This document shows, piece by piece, positions 23,788 through 32,268 of a stretch of 33,318 nucleotides of DNA. Made by a program: the position numbers and the translations under genes. The first letter of the stretch is position 1; each line of letters starts with the position of its first letter. This DNA is from an uncultured Alphaproteobacteria bacterium (GTDB lineage: Bacteria; Pseudomonadota; Alphaproteobacteria; UBA11222), in NCBI GenBank assembly GCA_947258435.1, contig CAMYID010000022.1:234961-268278 (forward strand). The letters run 5' to 3'. The notes beneath the pieces are model-generated. The model worked only from the letters and a program-made list of their open reading frames with translations, was not told the origin of the DNA and made no database searches.

Positions 23788-24591
23788 GTGCCGCAGATCA
23801 AGGTCGCTTGCTGGAATATCAACTCTGTCCGCTTACGGATAAACCAGGCAACTGATTTTATTGAGCACCATAATCCTGACATTCTGTGCCTGCAGGAGAC
23901 GAAAGTCGTCAATGACCAGTTTCCCGAAAAGCCCTTCCGTAATCTGGGATATCAGGCTTTGGCGATCCACGGGCAGAAGGCCTATAACGGCGTTGCGATC
24001 CTGTCGCGTATTCCATTCAACAACGTTGCGACACGCAACTTCTGCGGCAAGGGCGATGCGCGCCATGTTGCGGCAACGCTTGAAGGCGGACTTGAGTTGC
24101 ATAATTTTTATGTGCCGGCGGGCGGCGACGAACCAGATCCGGCTGTCAATGAGAAGTTTGCCCATAAGCTTGCGTTCCTCGATGAAATGGAAGGCTGGTT
24201 TGCAGACTGGCAGGGGGATGAGCGGTCGCACCGGTTGCTTGTGGGCGATCTCAATATCGCACCGCTGGAAAATGATGTCTGGTCCCACAAGCAGCTTCTC
24301 AAAGTTGTCAGCCATACGCCGGTGGAGGTTGAGCGGCTCAATCGCGTGCAGGCTGCTTATGGCTGGGTGGATATAGCACGCCAGTTCATTCCGCCATCCG
24401 AGAAGCATTTCACATGGTGGAGCTATCGTGCCCGCGACTGGCGTGCATCCAATCGTGGCCGCCGGCTCGATCATATCTGGGCCTCGCCCGGGCTGGCGTG
24501 TTGCGCGACAGGCTTTGAAGTGGCCGAAACCATGCGCGATCTGCCGCAACCATCCGATCATGCACCGATCCTTGCAAGTTTTGATGTCTGA
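23788..24591 (+). CDS. xthA: Exodeoxyribonuclease III (AP endonuclease)
   Basis: XthA cuts DNA at abasic sites and removes 3' blocking groups in base-excision repair. The 267-residue protein carries the exonuclease-endonuclease-phosphatase motifs: Asn10 in CWNINSVR, metal-binding Glu37 in CLQETK, Tyr108 in NFYVPAGG, Asp154 and Asn156 in VGDLNIAP, Asp228 in RRLDHIWAS, and Asp257-His258 in PSDHAPI. Length is normal. The start is GTG at 23788, placed by the conserved N-terminus and the GGGGGG upstream. It is convergent with the FemAB-like gene. Confidence 0.95.
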   Translation: MPQIKVACWNINSVRLRINQATDFIEHHNPDILCLQETKVVNDQFPEKPFRNLGYQALAIHGQKAYNGVAILSRIPFNNVATRNFCGKGDARHVAATLEGGLELHNFYVPAGGDEPDPAVNEKFAHKLAFLDEMEGWFADWQGDERSHRLLVGDLNIAPLENDVWSHKQLLKVVSHTPVEVERLNRVQAAYGWVDIARQFIPPSEKHFTWWSYRARDWRASNRGRRLDHIWASPGLACCATGFEVAETMRDLPQPSDHAPILASFDV

Positions 24592-24636
24592 ACCGCAAGG
24601 GGCGGGACGGGGTGCTTGAACAGTTTCTCCGGGGAG

Positions 24637-25590
24637 TTAGCGGTAAGCGCCGACAGTCTGATAGGGCATACCGCCAAGCCCGCGTTTGAAATGGGTCAGA
24701 CCCGGCGCGGCGGCAGGGTGAATGCCCCCCAGATCGAACCAGGCAATGCCGCGTGACCTGAGCGTTTCAACCGCCTGCCAGAGCAGGAAGTTCGTCGCTG
24801 CCACCTTGCGGCCTTCGTTACTGCTCCAGCCGATCTGATAGGTTGCCGCGCGTCCGTGCAGCAGCAGCATGATTGCGGCGATGATCGTGCCATCGCCCGC
24901 ACATGCGCGCAGCAGCAGCATCTCATTCTGCGTACTGAATGACCGGGCCATGGCGGTTACCATCGCGGCGGACGGGCCGCGATAACGTTTTGTCTTTCTG
25001 TCGGCCAGATAGCGTGGCAGCAACCAGTCGAGCGCCGCGCTGTCTGTGCGGGTATCGCAGCGCAGGCCCAACGCCTCCCCGCGACGCAGACGGTTGCGCC
25101 ATTTCTGGTGCAGCCCGGCGCGCAGATCCGCGAGCGGGGGGCGCAGATCAAGCCACAGCGTATGATAGCCCTCGCCCTGCCGTCTGAAACCGCATTCGAT
25201 CAGCATGTCATGATTGGCGGTCGAGGCGGCGAGTTCGGGCAGGATGCGCCTGAAGCGCCCCAGTTTTGGTGGATAGCGGGCGGCAAATTCAGCGAAAAAC
25301 GCCGCCGCAGGCGGCGGATCGGATGGCGCGTCAAACCAAAGCGGGCCGCGATGCAGACCGACATAGTGAATGCCGGCCAGGCGCAGTTCCTGCACCTGGC
25401 AAAAACCCGTTGGCCGGCCTGCAAGGTGGATCAGCCCGAACCGCGTATGCCGTTGCGCGGTGTTTCTGATCGCCTGGGCATAGGGCCATGTCTGAATGAG
25501 GTTGGAGCGGCCGACCCGCATCAGATAGCCGCGCCAGCTTTCGCTGTCATGGCTGTCCCAATCGATTTGCAGCTCGCTGCCTGCTGCCAT
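24637..25590 (-). CDS. FemAB/GNAT-fold acyltransferase-like protein
   Basis: The 317-residue protein resembles the FemAB-like (BioF2 acetyltransferase, PEP-CTERM FemAB) proteins. It has LHQKWRNRLRRGEALGLRCD in the middle, then a GNAT-type half with AAIMLLLHGRAATYQIGWSS, AATNFLLWQAVETLRSRGIAWFDLGG and a LTHFKRGLGG ending. The GNAT fold would transfer an aminoacyl or acyl group; relatives act in peptidoglycan bridge building or surface-polymer modification. It is the last gene of a minus-strand group with the thioesterase, the cyclic-nucleotide-binding protein and the ABC exporter. Close to glycosyltransferases, a role in modifying an envelope polymer is plausible but inferred. Confidence 0.75.
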   Translation of the reverse strand: MAAGSELQIDWDSHDSESWRGYLMRVGRSNLIQTWPYAQAIRNTAQRHTRFGLIHLAGRPTGFCQVQELRLAGIHYVGLHRGPLWFDAPSDPPPAAAFFAEFAARYPPKLGRFRRILPELAASTANHDMLIECGFRRQGEGYHTLWLDLRPPLADLRAGLHQKWRNRLRRGEALGLRCDTRTDSAALDWLLPRYLADRKTKRYRGPSAAMVTAMARSFSTQNEMLLLRACAGDGTIIAAIMLLLHGRAATYQIGWSSNEGRKVAATNFLLWQAVETLRSRGIAWFDLGGIHPAAAPGLTHFKRGLGGMPYQTVGAYR

Positions 25591-25643
25591 TTCTGTCCGC
25601 TTTCTGGCTGTCTTGCCGGCGTTTGCGGCGCGTGCTTTGTCGG

Positions 25644-26096
25644 CTATTTCGCGCGTTTCAGCGTGACCACACTTGCTGTTGTGCTTGCTGTGGCAAGGAC
25701 TGCCCCTTCCGCATCGCTCAAGGTGGCTTCGGCAAAGCTGATCGATCTGCCGCGTCGGATCACCCGGGCCTGTGCGGTCAGTCGGCCGGGCCGGGCTGCC
25801 TGCAGAAAGCTTGTCTTGAGCTCAAGGGTGGGGGTGATCTGTCCCCAGTCGATCGTCAGACCCAGCGCCAGGCTCAGCACATCGTCCATCATGGCCGATA
25901 CCATGCCGCCATGAATACCGCCCCACAGATTGCACAAGTTCTCGCCCGCATTATAGGCAACGGTCACGGTCCCTGCCTGCGGGTCACATGCAATAAATTC
26001 AAGACCAAGACAGGCGCTGGCCGGTGATGGCTTGCGTAGAATTGCCTGAATATTGGGAGGCAGTGTTTCGGGGTCTGTTTTCTGGCTATCGCTCAC
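25644..26096 (-). CDS. PaaI-type hotdog-fold thioesterase
   Basis: The 150-residue protein has a single hotdog domain with the family motif NLWGGIHGGMVSAMMDDVLSLA (helix and HGG segment), then TLELKTSFLQAARPGRLTAQARVIRRGRSISF. Such enzymes hydrolyse acyl-CoA thioesters; PaaI acts on phenylacetyl-CoA intermediates, but many relatives have other substrates, and no phenylacetate genes are near. The start is GTG at 26096, supported by an AAAGGTG upstream and the absence of an earlier ATG. It is 53 bp ahead of the FemAB-like gene and 106 bp after the cyclic-nucleotide-binding gene. Confidence 0.85.
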   Translation of the reverse strand: MSDSQKTDPETLPPNIQAILRKPSPASACLGLEFIACDPQAGTVTVAYNAGENLCNLWGGIHGGMVSAMMDDVLSLALGLTIDWGQITPTLELKTSFLQAARPGRLTAQARVIRRGRSISFAEATLSDAEGAVLATASTTASVVTLKRAK

Positions 26097-26202
26097 GCCG
26101 CTGCACCTTTCATCTGGGATCAGTTATGGTTCGGACCCGGATCTGATTGCGGGTCAATGGGCAATGGGGCCCAAAGTCATGTATTTGTCCGGCCCGCTTG
26201 CG

Positions 26203-26670
26203 TTAATTACCGGCTGCCGGAGTGTCTATGCTGCGGGCACGGATCAGGTCCGCCGTGGTTGTTTCAAGCCGCTGCGCCAGCACGCGCATCAGCTCGATAG
26301 CGATGCGCGGAAAATCGTCGATCAACTGGAAAAAGCAGTCCTTGGTAATCTTCAGTGTGCAGAGCTGGCTTTTTGCGCAAACGGTGGCCGAGCGTGGCTG
26401 ATCCATCAGAATGGCCATCTCGCCGACGAAGTTATTGGCGCCAAGGGCTGCCACAAAAACAGACTGACCATTGATCTCGCGGGTGATTTCCGCTTCCCCC
26501 TCAATGATCAGATAGGCGCAGCTGGCATCTTCCCCCTGCCGCATCAGATACTGCCCTGCCTCGAAAGTGGTGCGTTCGCTTGTAAAGGCGAGCAGCTTGA
26601 GTTTGGCGGGCTCAATCCCCCGAAACAGCGGTACTTTCCGTAATGTTTCCACTTCGTCGTTCAGTGACAT
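26203..26670 (-). CDS. Stand-alone cyclic nucleotide-binding domain protein
   Basis: The 155-residue protein is one Crp-type beta-roll: LFRGIEPAKLKLLAF, GQYLMRQGEDASCAYLIIEGEAEI, and the phosphate-binding cassette NFVGEMAILMDQPRSATV, which keeps the Glu and Arg that hold cAMP or cGMP. No DNA-binding helix-turn-helix follows; the C-terminus is a short helix (LMRVLAQRLETTTADLI). It is therefore a sensor that must act through a protein partner. The ABC exporter, whose stop lies 26 bp upstream, is the obvious candidate. A clear AGGAGAC precedes its ATG. Ligand choice is not readable. Confidence 0.87.
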   Translation of the reverse strand: MSLNDEVETLRKVPLFRGIEPAKLKLLAFTSERTTFEAGQYLMRQGEDASCAYLIIEGEAEITREINGQSVFVAALGANNFVGEMAILMDQPRSATVCAKSQLCTLKITKDCFFQLIDDFPRIAIELMRVLAQRLETTTADLIRARSIDTPAAGN

Positions 26671-26696
26671 GTCCGTCTCCTGTTCGGGCGCCGATA

Positions 26697-29429
26697 TCAG
26701 GCCCGGCCTGTGTGCGCCATGGTTGCGGGGCCCGGGGAATCATGATCGGATGCGCTGTCCTGCGGTACGCATAGTCTGCCATCCTCCACACGCAATATAT
26801 GGTCAAACTCGCGGGCCTCGTCTTCATGGGCGGCAACCCAGATCAACCCTTTGCCGCGATAATCGGCCCGGATATTGTCACGGATGATCGCCTGGCTTGC
26901 GGGGTCGATCGCGCTTAGTGCCTCATTGACGATGAGGATATCGGATTGCCGCAGCAAAGCGCGCGCAAGCGCCAGTTTCTGTCGCTGTCCAGCCGCCAGC
27001 AACTTACCGCCCAGCCCTGTCTGGAAATCAAGGCCGACGCGGAAAATTTCACCGCGCAAGGCCAGCTCGTCAAGGACTTCGGAAACCAGCTGCCCGATGC
27101 GGGACTGGGCTTCCGCCTGCCCGTAGACCGGCCGCCCGAACAGGATATTATCCATCAGGCTGGCGGCGCTGTTATAGCGTTCAGGGTCATAGAATTCGAT
27201 GGCCGCGAGGTAATCGGGCGGCAGGTCCCTTGTGAGCTGGCGGCGCGCCGACAGGATCATATCCTCCATGTCCGCATCGATCAGACCAAGCCTGTGTCGC
27301 GCCTCGATATAGCCGACCGGCAGATTGCCAAGCGCCAGTCTGTCATCTTCGGGCAGATTGCCCAGATCGAGCTTGCGAATCCGGCCGACGATTTCGGCGA
27401 AAACCGGCAGATCGTCTGCCGCGATAAAGCTGTATTGTTCAAAGAAGGGGTGGCCGGGATTCAGATCGGCGAACAGTTCAACCATGGTTTGCGCGATGAC
27501 CGCTCCCATCTCGATCAGCGTGTCCCAAAGGCCCGCCCGATGCAGAAAGTCGCGCATAATCGGGTCTTCGGTAAGGTGGCGCGGATCGAGCTTTGCGCCG
27601 GTCGGTGTTCCGAATAAAAGGTTCTCGCCCAATGTGGCATTGTGATTATAGGCATCAGGGTCAAAGGGTTCGATCAGGCTGTCATAGCCGGGTTCACGCA
27701 GCATCTTTGCCAGTAATTGCCGGGCGATCAGCAGGTTGCCGGTAAGCTGGGGCTGTTCATGGGGGTTGATCGTCCCGCGTAGTCCGAACTGGTAAATATC
27801 TTCATCTAGGGTGACGCGCGTTATGACCGCGCGCAGCCGGCTGTCAATATCGTAGGGGCCGACGGCGCCGGCTGCGGCATAATCCACCCAATCGGCAAAG
27901 ATATTAAAATCCGGATTGCCGGCGCGCGCGGTTTCCATACGCGCAAGCTCGGCTGTCTTCGGGTCGTCAAGCTCTGTATCGAGCTTGTCGAGGGGGCGGT
28001 GTTTCAGCCCGTACAGCAAATTGTCGCGGATACTGAGAGGGAAAAAATTGCTGTCCCCCGCGACATAGGAAATACGCCGGCCGGTCACCGCCTCGGGCAG
28101 TTCGGCGATATCCTGATCGCCGACCGTCAGCTTGCCGCTGCTTGGAAACAGCAGCCGTGCCAGCAGCAGCGCAAGCGTTTCCTTGCCACCGCCGGCGGGC
28201 CCCGCGATCGCCACATGCGCGCGGGCATCGAACCGGAAAGAAATGCTGTCGATGATCTTAACGCCGCAATCATCCTCCCATGTCAAATTGGCGGCAACAA
28301 TGTCACCGCTAAAGGGATCCGCGCGGTGTCGGCCGGGATCCTGCATGTTGCTTGCCAGCATTTGCGGCGGATGAAACTGCTCGATCACCTGATCATATTT
28401 GATTTGCACATCGAGCCGCTGCTGATCCCAGTCGATCAGTTCCTTCACCGGGCCGGGTAATTCCTTGTAGGCGACAAGGGCGGCGACCAGCTGGCCGATA
28501 TCCATGCTGCCTGTTATCGCCAGATAACCGCCCCCCGCATAGAAGATGAAGGGTGTAACCTGTGCCAGGAAGTTATTGAGGAACTTGACGAAAAACTTGC
28601 GCCGGTAAAGCTCGAAGCGGATCAGAAAGATATTGCCGAGCCGGCGTGTGATCTCCGCACGTTCGAAATTCGATGTGTCATGGGCATGAATTTCGACCGC
28701 GCCATCGACAATTTCGCCAATGCGGCCCGACAGGGCGCGGGCCGCAAGCTGCCGCTGCCGCCCCAGTTCCAGAATGCGTTTGCGCAGCTTGGGGATCAGA
28801 AAGGCCTGTACAAGCACGACAGCCGCCGCGACAAGCCCCAGCCAGAAATTCTGCAACATGATGAAAATCAATGCCGTCAGCGCCAGCCCGCCCAAAAAGG
28901 CCGGCTGCACGAAGGCGTCACCGATAAAACCGCCAAGCGGTTCCACCTCATCCTTTATCATGGTGGCGATTTCGGCCTGTTTGACCCGGCGCACAAAGGG
29001 GGTAGGAAACCGCAAGACCCGGTCAAACAGCTGATAGCGCAGCCGGCGCAGCATCCGCTCCCCCATCCGCCCCTTCAGCGTATTGATCTGGAACTTGAAC
29101 AGGCCGTTGATCGCGACAAGCCCCAGCAAGGTGCAGCTCAAGGCCAGCAGATAGGGAATGCGTTCCAGCGTAAACCCTTCAAACAAAACCCATTGTCCGG
29201 CTCCGAACAGGCCCTGCAGGAAATCGGGAATCGCGACACTGAAGTCAAGGAAATGGCGGGTTGCATCCGGCCCGTCAAACCCCTCGCCCCGGATCGGCTG
29301 GTTGACGATGAGGCGGGGCAGATCGAGCGACAGATAATAAAAAGGCAGGGATGCCAGCACGAGGCCCAGCACCACCAACTGTTCGCGGCGGCTATAGCGC
29401 CAGATATATCTGAACAGTTTCGGTTCCAT
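26697..29429 (-). CDS. ABC exporter (TMD-NBD) with degenerate ATPase motifs and a large NBD insertion
   Basis: The 910-residue protein has an exporter membrane domain (about 15-330, with helices near 18-35, 92-112, 180-212 and 290-320) fused to a nucleotide-binding domain. Walker A reads GPAGGGKET (410-418), with Glu417 where Ser/Thr coordinates magnesium. The Q-loop is YVAGD, with Gly458 for Gln. The signature is LAAGQ (811-815) and Walker B is ILIVNEALSAID, with Asn835 for Asp; Glu836 and His869 remain. About 340 residues separate the Q-loop from the signature; exporters usually have about 60. Segments at 589-607 and 747-765 repeat the post-Q-loop pattern seen at 461-475 (NLLYG, NLLFG, NILFG). 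The frame is intact and codon use normal, so it is a real gene. Substrate unknown; context suggests a glycan or glycolipid. Confidence 0.85.
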   Translation of the reverse strand: MEPKLFRYIWRYSRREQLVVLGLVLASLPFYYLSLDLPRLIVNQPIRGEGFDGPDATRHFLDFSVAIPDFLQGLFGAGQWVLFEGFTLERIPYLLALSCTLLGLVAINGLFKFQINTLKGRMGERMLRRLRYQLFDRVLRFPTPFVRRVKQAEIATMIKDEVEPLGGFIGDAFVQPAFLGGLALTALIFIMLQNFWLGLVAAAVVLVQAFLIPKLRKRILELGRQRQLAARALSGRIGEIVDGAVEIHAHDTSNFERAEITRRLGNIFLIRFELYRRKFFVKFLNNFLAQVTPFIFYAGGGYLAITGSMDIGQLVAALVAYKELPGPVKELIDWDQQRLDVQIKYDQVIEQFHPPQMLASNMQDPGRHRADPFSGDIVAANLTWEDDCGVKIIDSISFRFDARAHVAIAGPAGGGKETLALLLARLLFPSSGKLTVGDQDIAELPEAVTGRRISYVAGDSNFFPLSIRDNLLYGLKHRPLDKLDTELDDPKTAELARMETARAGNPDFNIFADWVDYAAAGAVGPYDIDSRLRAVITRVTLDEDIYQFGLRGTINPHEQPQLTGNLLIARQLLAKMLREPGYDSLIEPFDPDAYNHNATLGENLLFGTPTGAKLDPRHLTEDPIMRDFLHRAGLWDTLIEMGAVIAQTMVELFADLNPGHPFFEQYSFIAADDLPVFAEIVGRIRKLDLGNLPEDDRLALGNLPVGYIEARHRLGLIDADMEDMILSARRQLTRDLPPDYLAAIEFYDPERYNSAASLMDNILFGRPVYGQAEAQSRIGQLVSEVLDELALRGEIFRVGLDFQTGLGGKLLAAGQRQKLALARALLRQSDILIVNEALSAIDPASQAIIRDNIRADYRGKGLIWVAAHEDEAREFDHILRVEDGRLCVPQDSASDHDSPGPATMAHTGRA

Positions 29430-29455
29430 TTGGCGGTGCCCCTGTTAACCCGGCT

Positions 29456-29468
29456 ATCTTATTAAGAT
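29456..29468. promoter_or_regulatory. 13-bp palindrome between the exporter and glycosyltransferase operons
   Basis: ATCTTA and TAAGAT flank a single T, a perfect inverted repeat 27 bp upstream of the exporter ATG in the 214-bp divergent spacer. It is AT-rich against GC-rich surroundings and could be an operator for one or both operons. Confidence 0.3.
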
Positions 29469-29643
29469 GGCCGTGCGCCAAGCTCAAGCCCTGGCTGGTT
29501 GGCAAACGCCCCTGTGTGCGCAATGAACATGCCGCTGACACGCTGGTACTTGCGGCACTGTTTCGCTACCATGGCTGCGCTTGCGTCCATCGCTTTTGCC
29601 CGGCGCAGGATCGCGATGGTCGTGAGAATCATGGGTCGATAAT

Positions 29644-30906
29644 GTGAAGAAATCCGGTGCGCGGATACTGATTTACAGTCACGATACCTTCGGGCTTGGG
29701 CATTTGCGGCGCTGCCGGACCATTGCCCACAGTCTTGTCGAGAATTTTTCAAACCTGTCTGTGCTGATCATTTCCGGCTCTCCGATCATTGGCAGTTTTG
29801 ACTTCCGCGCGCGGGTCGATTTTGTGCGGGTGCCCGGGGTAATCAAGCTGCGCAATGGCGAATATACATCCCTCAATCTGCATCTCGATATTGAGGAAAC
29901 GCTCGAATTACGCCAGTCCATCATTCAGCATACGGCGGACAAATTCGCCCCGGATCTGTTTCTGGTGGATAAGGAGCCGCTGGGCCTGCGCGGCGAGGTG
30001 GCGCCAACCCTGTCCCTGTTGCGCGCGCGCGGTACACGGCTGGTCGTGGGATTTCGTGATATCCTCGATGCACCCGAGGCGCTGGCGCGCGAATGGGCGC
30101 GAAAGAAAGCGGTCCCCGCGCTCGACACGCTTTACGACGATATATGGGTCTATGGTCTGCCGGAAATCCACGCACCGCTCGACGGGCTGGGGCTTGCCTC
30201 CGCGACGCATGCGAAAATTCGTTATACCGGCTATTTGTGTGCGCCTGCCCCGGCGGAGCCCGCGGGCATGCGCCGGCCGGCCATCACCCACAGCCCCTAT
30301 CTGCTGGTGATGACAGGCGGCGGCGGCGACGGGGCGGGCCTCATCGACTGGGTATTGTCAGCATATGAGTTATGCATGAGGGAAAGTCTGCCGCCGCCCC
30401 TGCCCGCCCTGCTGGTTCTCGGGCCGTTTATGAATGGCGATGCGCAGGAAGCCTTTCTGCGCCGGGCCGATGCGCTTGAAACGGTCGAGGCCCTGCGGTT
30501 TGAAAGTCATATCGAGCAGTTGGAGCGTCACGCGACCGCATTCGTGACGATGGGCGGCTATAATACTTTTTGTGACATCCTGTCCCATGACAAACCCGCG
30601 CTTATCGTGCCGCGCATGACACCGCGTATGGAGCAGGCGATCCGTGCCGAACAGGCACAAGAGCTTGGATTGGCCGATTTGCTTTACGATCCGGTTGAAA
30701 CGGGGGCCGCCGCCCGCGATCCGCGTGACATGCTGGCGGCCTTGCACCGGCTGGCGGGGCGGCAACCCCCTTCGGGACAGGCCTTGCCGGGGCTGGGTGA
30801 GGGGCGGGCACAGCTTGCGGAACTTGCCGCCCCCTGGATTGTGCCACATGGCGCGCGCCGCGTGTCACCGCGCCCCGGCATTGCGACCGGCCGAAAGTAT
30901 GGATGA
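29644..30906 (+). CDS. Glycosyltransferase, COG4671 type (GT-B, GT28-like)
   Basis: The 420-residue protein opens with ILIYSHDTFGLGHLRRCRTI, the signature of COG4671 predicted glycosyltransferases, equivalent to the glycine-rich acceptor loop of MurG. The C-terminal donor-binding half has LLVMTGGGGDG, then FVTMGGYNTFCDILSHDKPA and LIVPRMTPRMEQAIRAEQA, typical of GT28. It would transfer a sugar from a nucleotide donor in the cytoplasm; the sugar is unknown. The start is GTG at 29644, fixed by the conserved N-terminus, with only a weak ribosome binding site. The next glycosyltransferase overlaps its stop, so they are translated together. It heads the operon divergent from the ABC exporter. Confidence 0.85.
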   Translation: MKKSGARILIYSHDTFGLGHLRRCRTIAHSLVENFSNLSVLIISGSPIIGSFDFRARVDFVRVPGVIKLRNGEYTSLNLHLDIEETLELRQSIIQHTADKFAPDLFLVDKEPLGLRGEVAPTLSLLRARGTRLVVGFRDILDAPEALAREWARKKAVPALDTLYDDIWVYGLPEIHAPLDGLGLASATHAKIRYTGYLCAPAPAEPAGMRRPAITHSPYLLVMTGGGGDGAGLIDWVLSAYELCMRESLPPPLPALLVLGPFMNGDAQEAFLRRADALETVEALRFESHIEQLERHATAFVTMGGYNTFCDILSHDKPALIVPRMTPRMEQAIRAEQAQELGLADLLYDPVETGAAARDPRDMLAALHRLAGRQPPSGQALPGLGEGRAQLAELAAPWIVPHGARRVSPRPGIATGRKYG

Positions 30907-32254
30907 TGCGGCATTAACATCTGCAGGCGGAAGAATGGATGCTGAATGGGCGTTTGTTCTCAAGGGGTATCCACGCCTTTCGGAAACCTTTATCGCGGAG
31001 GAAATTGCCGCTCTCGAACGCGCGGGACTGAGGCTTCAGATCTGGTCTTTGCGTCATCCCACCGATCCCGTGACCCACCCGGTGCATCGCGATATCCGGG
31101 CACCCGTCTTTTATTTGCCCGAATATCTCCATCACGCGCCATGGCGGGTTCTGCGTGGGGTGTGGGCGGGGGTGCGGCGGACCGGTTTCCGGCGCGCATT
31201 AGGGCAATGGGGGCGTGATCTGCTGCGTGAACCGACGCGCAACCGCATTCGCCGGTTCGGACAGGCGCTTGTGCTGGCGCGTGAATTGCCACCTCATATA
31301 ACCGGGCTGCATGCGCATTTTCTGCATACGCCGTCATCGGTCGCGCGCTATGCGGCGTTGCTGCGCGGCACCGGCTGGAGTTTTTCAGCCCATGCCAAGG
31401 ATATCTGGACAAGCCCGGAATGGGAGCTGGGGGAAAAGCTCGCCGACTGTAGCTGGGGGGTAAGCTGCACCGCGGCGGGCACAGATTACCTGAATGAGAT
31501 CGCTGCCCGTTTCGGTCGCACCACACCGGTGCAACTGATTTATCATGGTTTGCCGCTGGCACGCTTTCGCGCTCCCTCATCCGGCGATATGGCGGGTGCG
31601 GTGCGCCGTGACGGGGGCGATCGGGCGCAGCCGGTTCGGCTGGTCAGTGTCGGCCGGCTTGTCGATAAGAAGGGATATGACATATTGCTGCGCGCCCTGG
31701 CCCTGCTGCCGCAAGATTGTCACTGGCGATTGACCCATATCGGCGCGGGCCCGCTTGCCGCGCAGTTGCGCGATCAGGCATCGGAGCTTGGGCTTGCCGG
31801 CCGGATCGACTGGCGCGGCGCAACCGGCCAGGCGGGCGTTCTGGCTGCCCTGCGCATGGCCGATCTTTTCGTGCTCGCCTGCCGGGTATCGGGCGATGGC
31901 GATCGCGACGGCATTCCCAATGTGCTGATGGAAGCGCAGAGCCAGATGCTGGCTTGTGTGACGACGGCGGTTTCCGCCATTCCCGAACTGATCATCGACG
32001 GAAAGACAGGTATCCTTGTTGCGCCAGAGGATCCCGAAGCCATGGCGCGTGTCCTGTCGCAACTTATCGCATCGCCCGACAAGCGCTATGCGATAGGGCA
32101 GGCAGCCCGGGCGCGGATCGAGGCAGACTTTGCGATGGATCGCTGTATCGCGCCCCTTTGCCGCCGCTTTGGACTTGCGCCTTCGCGGGCGGCAGGTGAA
32201 AAGAAACAAATCAAGGCCATGCGTTCCGGACCGGAAGCGGGGATTGCTGATTGA
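30899..32254 (+). CDS. Glycosyltransferase family 4 protein, exopolysaccharide type
   Basis: The 451-residue GT-B protein has YPRLSETFIAEEIAALERAG near the start, as in WcaL/colanic-acid-type GT4 enzymes. HAHFLHTPSSVARYAAL and FSAHAKDIW follow, and the donor half has VSVGRLVDKKGYDILLRAL, then DGDRDGIPNVLMEAQSQM with the conserved final Glu, and the segment AIPELIIDGKTGILV. It would extend a surface polysaccharide or glycolipid. Starts are uncertain: ATG at 30899 overlaps the previous stop by eight bases; ATG at 30935 has a better AGGCGG upstream and leaves 439 residues. The frame is open far upstream inside the previous gene, which I ignore. It lies mid-operon between two other glycosyltransferases. 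Confidence 0.88.
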   Translation: MDDAALTSAGGRMDAEWAFVLKGYPRLSETFIAEEIAALERAGLRLQIWSLRHPTDPVTHPVHRDIRAPVFYLPEYLHHAPWRVLRGVWAGVRRTGFRRALGQWGRDLLREPTRNRIRRFGQALVLARELPPHITGLHAHFLHTPSSVARYAALLRGTGWSFSAHAKDIWTSPEWELGEKLADCSWGVSCTAAGTDYLNEIAARFGRTTPVQLIYHGLPLARFRAPSSGDMAGAVRRDGGDRAQPVRLVSVGRLVDKKGYDILLRALALLPQDCHWRLTHIGAGPLAAQLRDQASELGLAGRIDWRGATGQAGVLAALRMADLFVLACRVSGDGDRDGIPNVLMEAQSQMLACVTTAVSAIPELIIDGKTGILVAPEDPEAMARVLSQLIASPDKRYAIGQAARARIEADFAMDRCIAPLCRRFGLAPSRAAGEKKQIKAMRSGPEAGIAD

Positions 32255-32268
32255 ATCTGGACTGAGCT

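Noticed and set aside
25108-25914. 268-codon plus-strand frame across the FemAB-like and thioesterase genes
   Set aside because: It is antisense to two well-supported minus-strand genes and shows no motif.
29462-29752. 96-codon minus-strand frame between the exporter and the glycosyltransferase
   Set aside because: It overlaps the start of the glycosyltransferase, has no family features and would fill the divergent promoter region.
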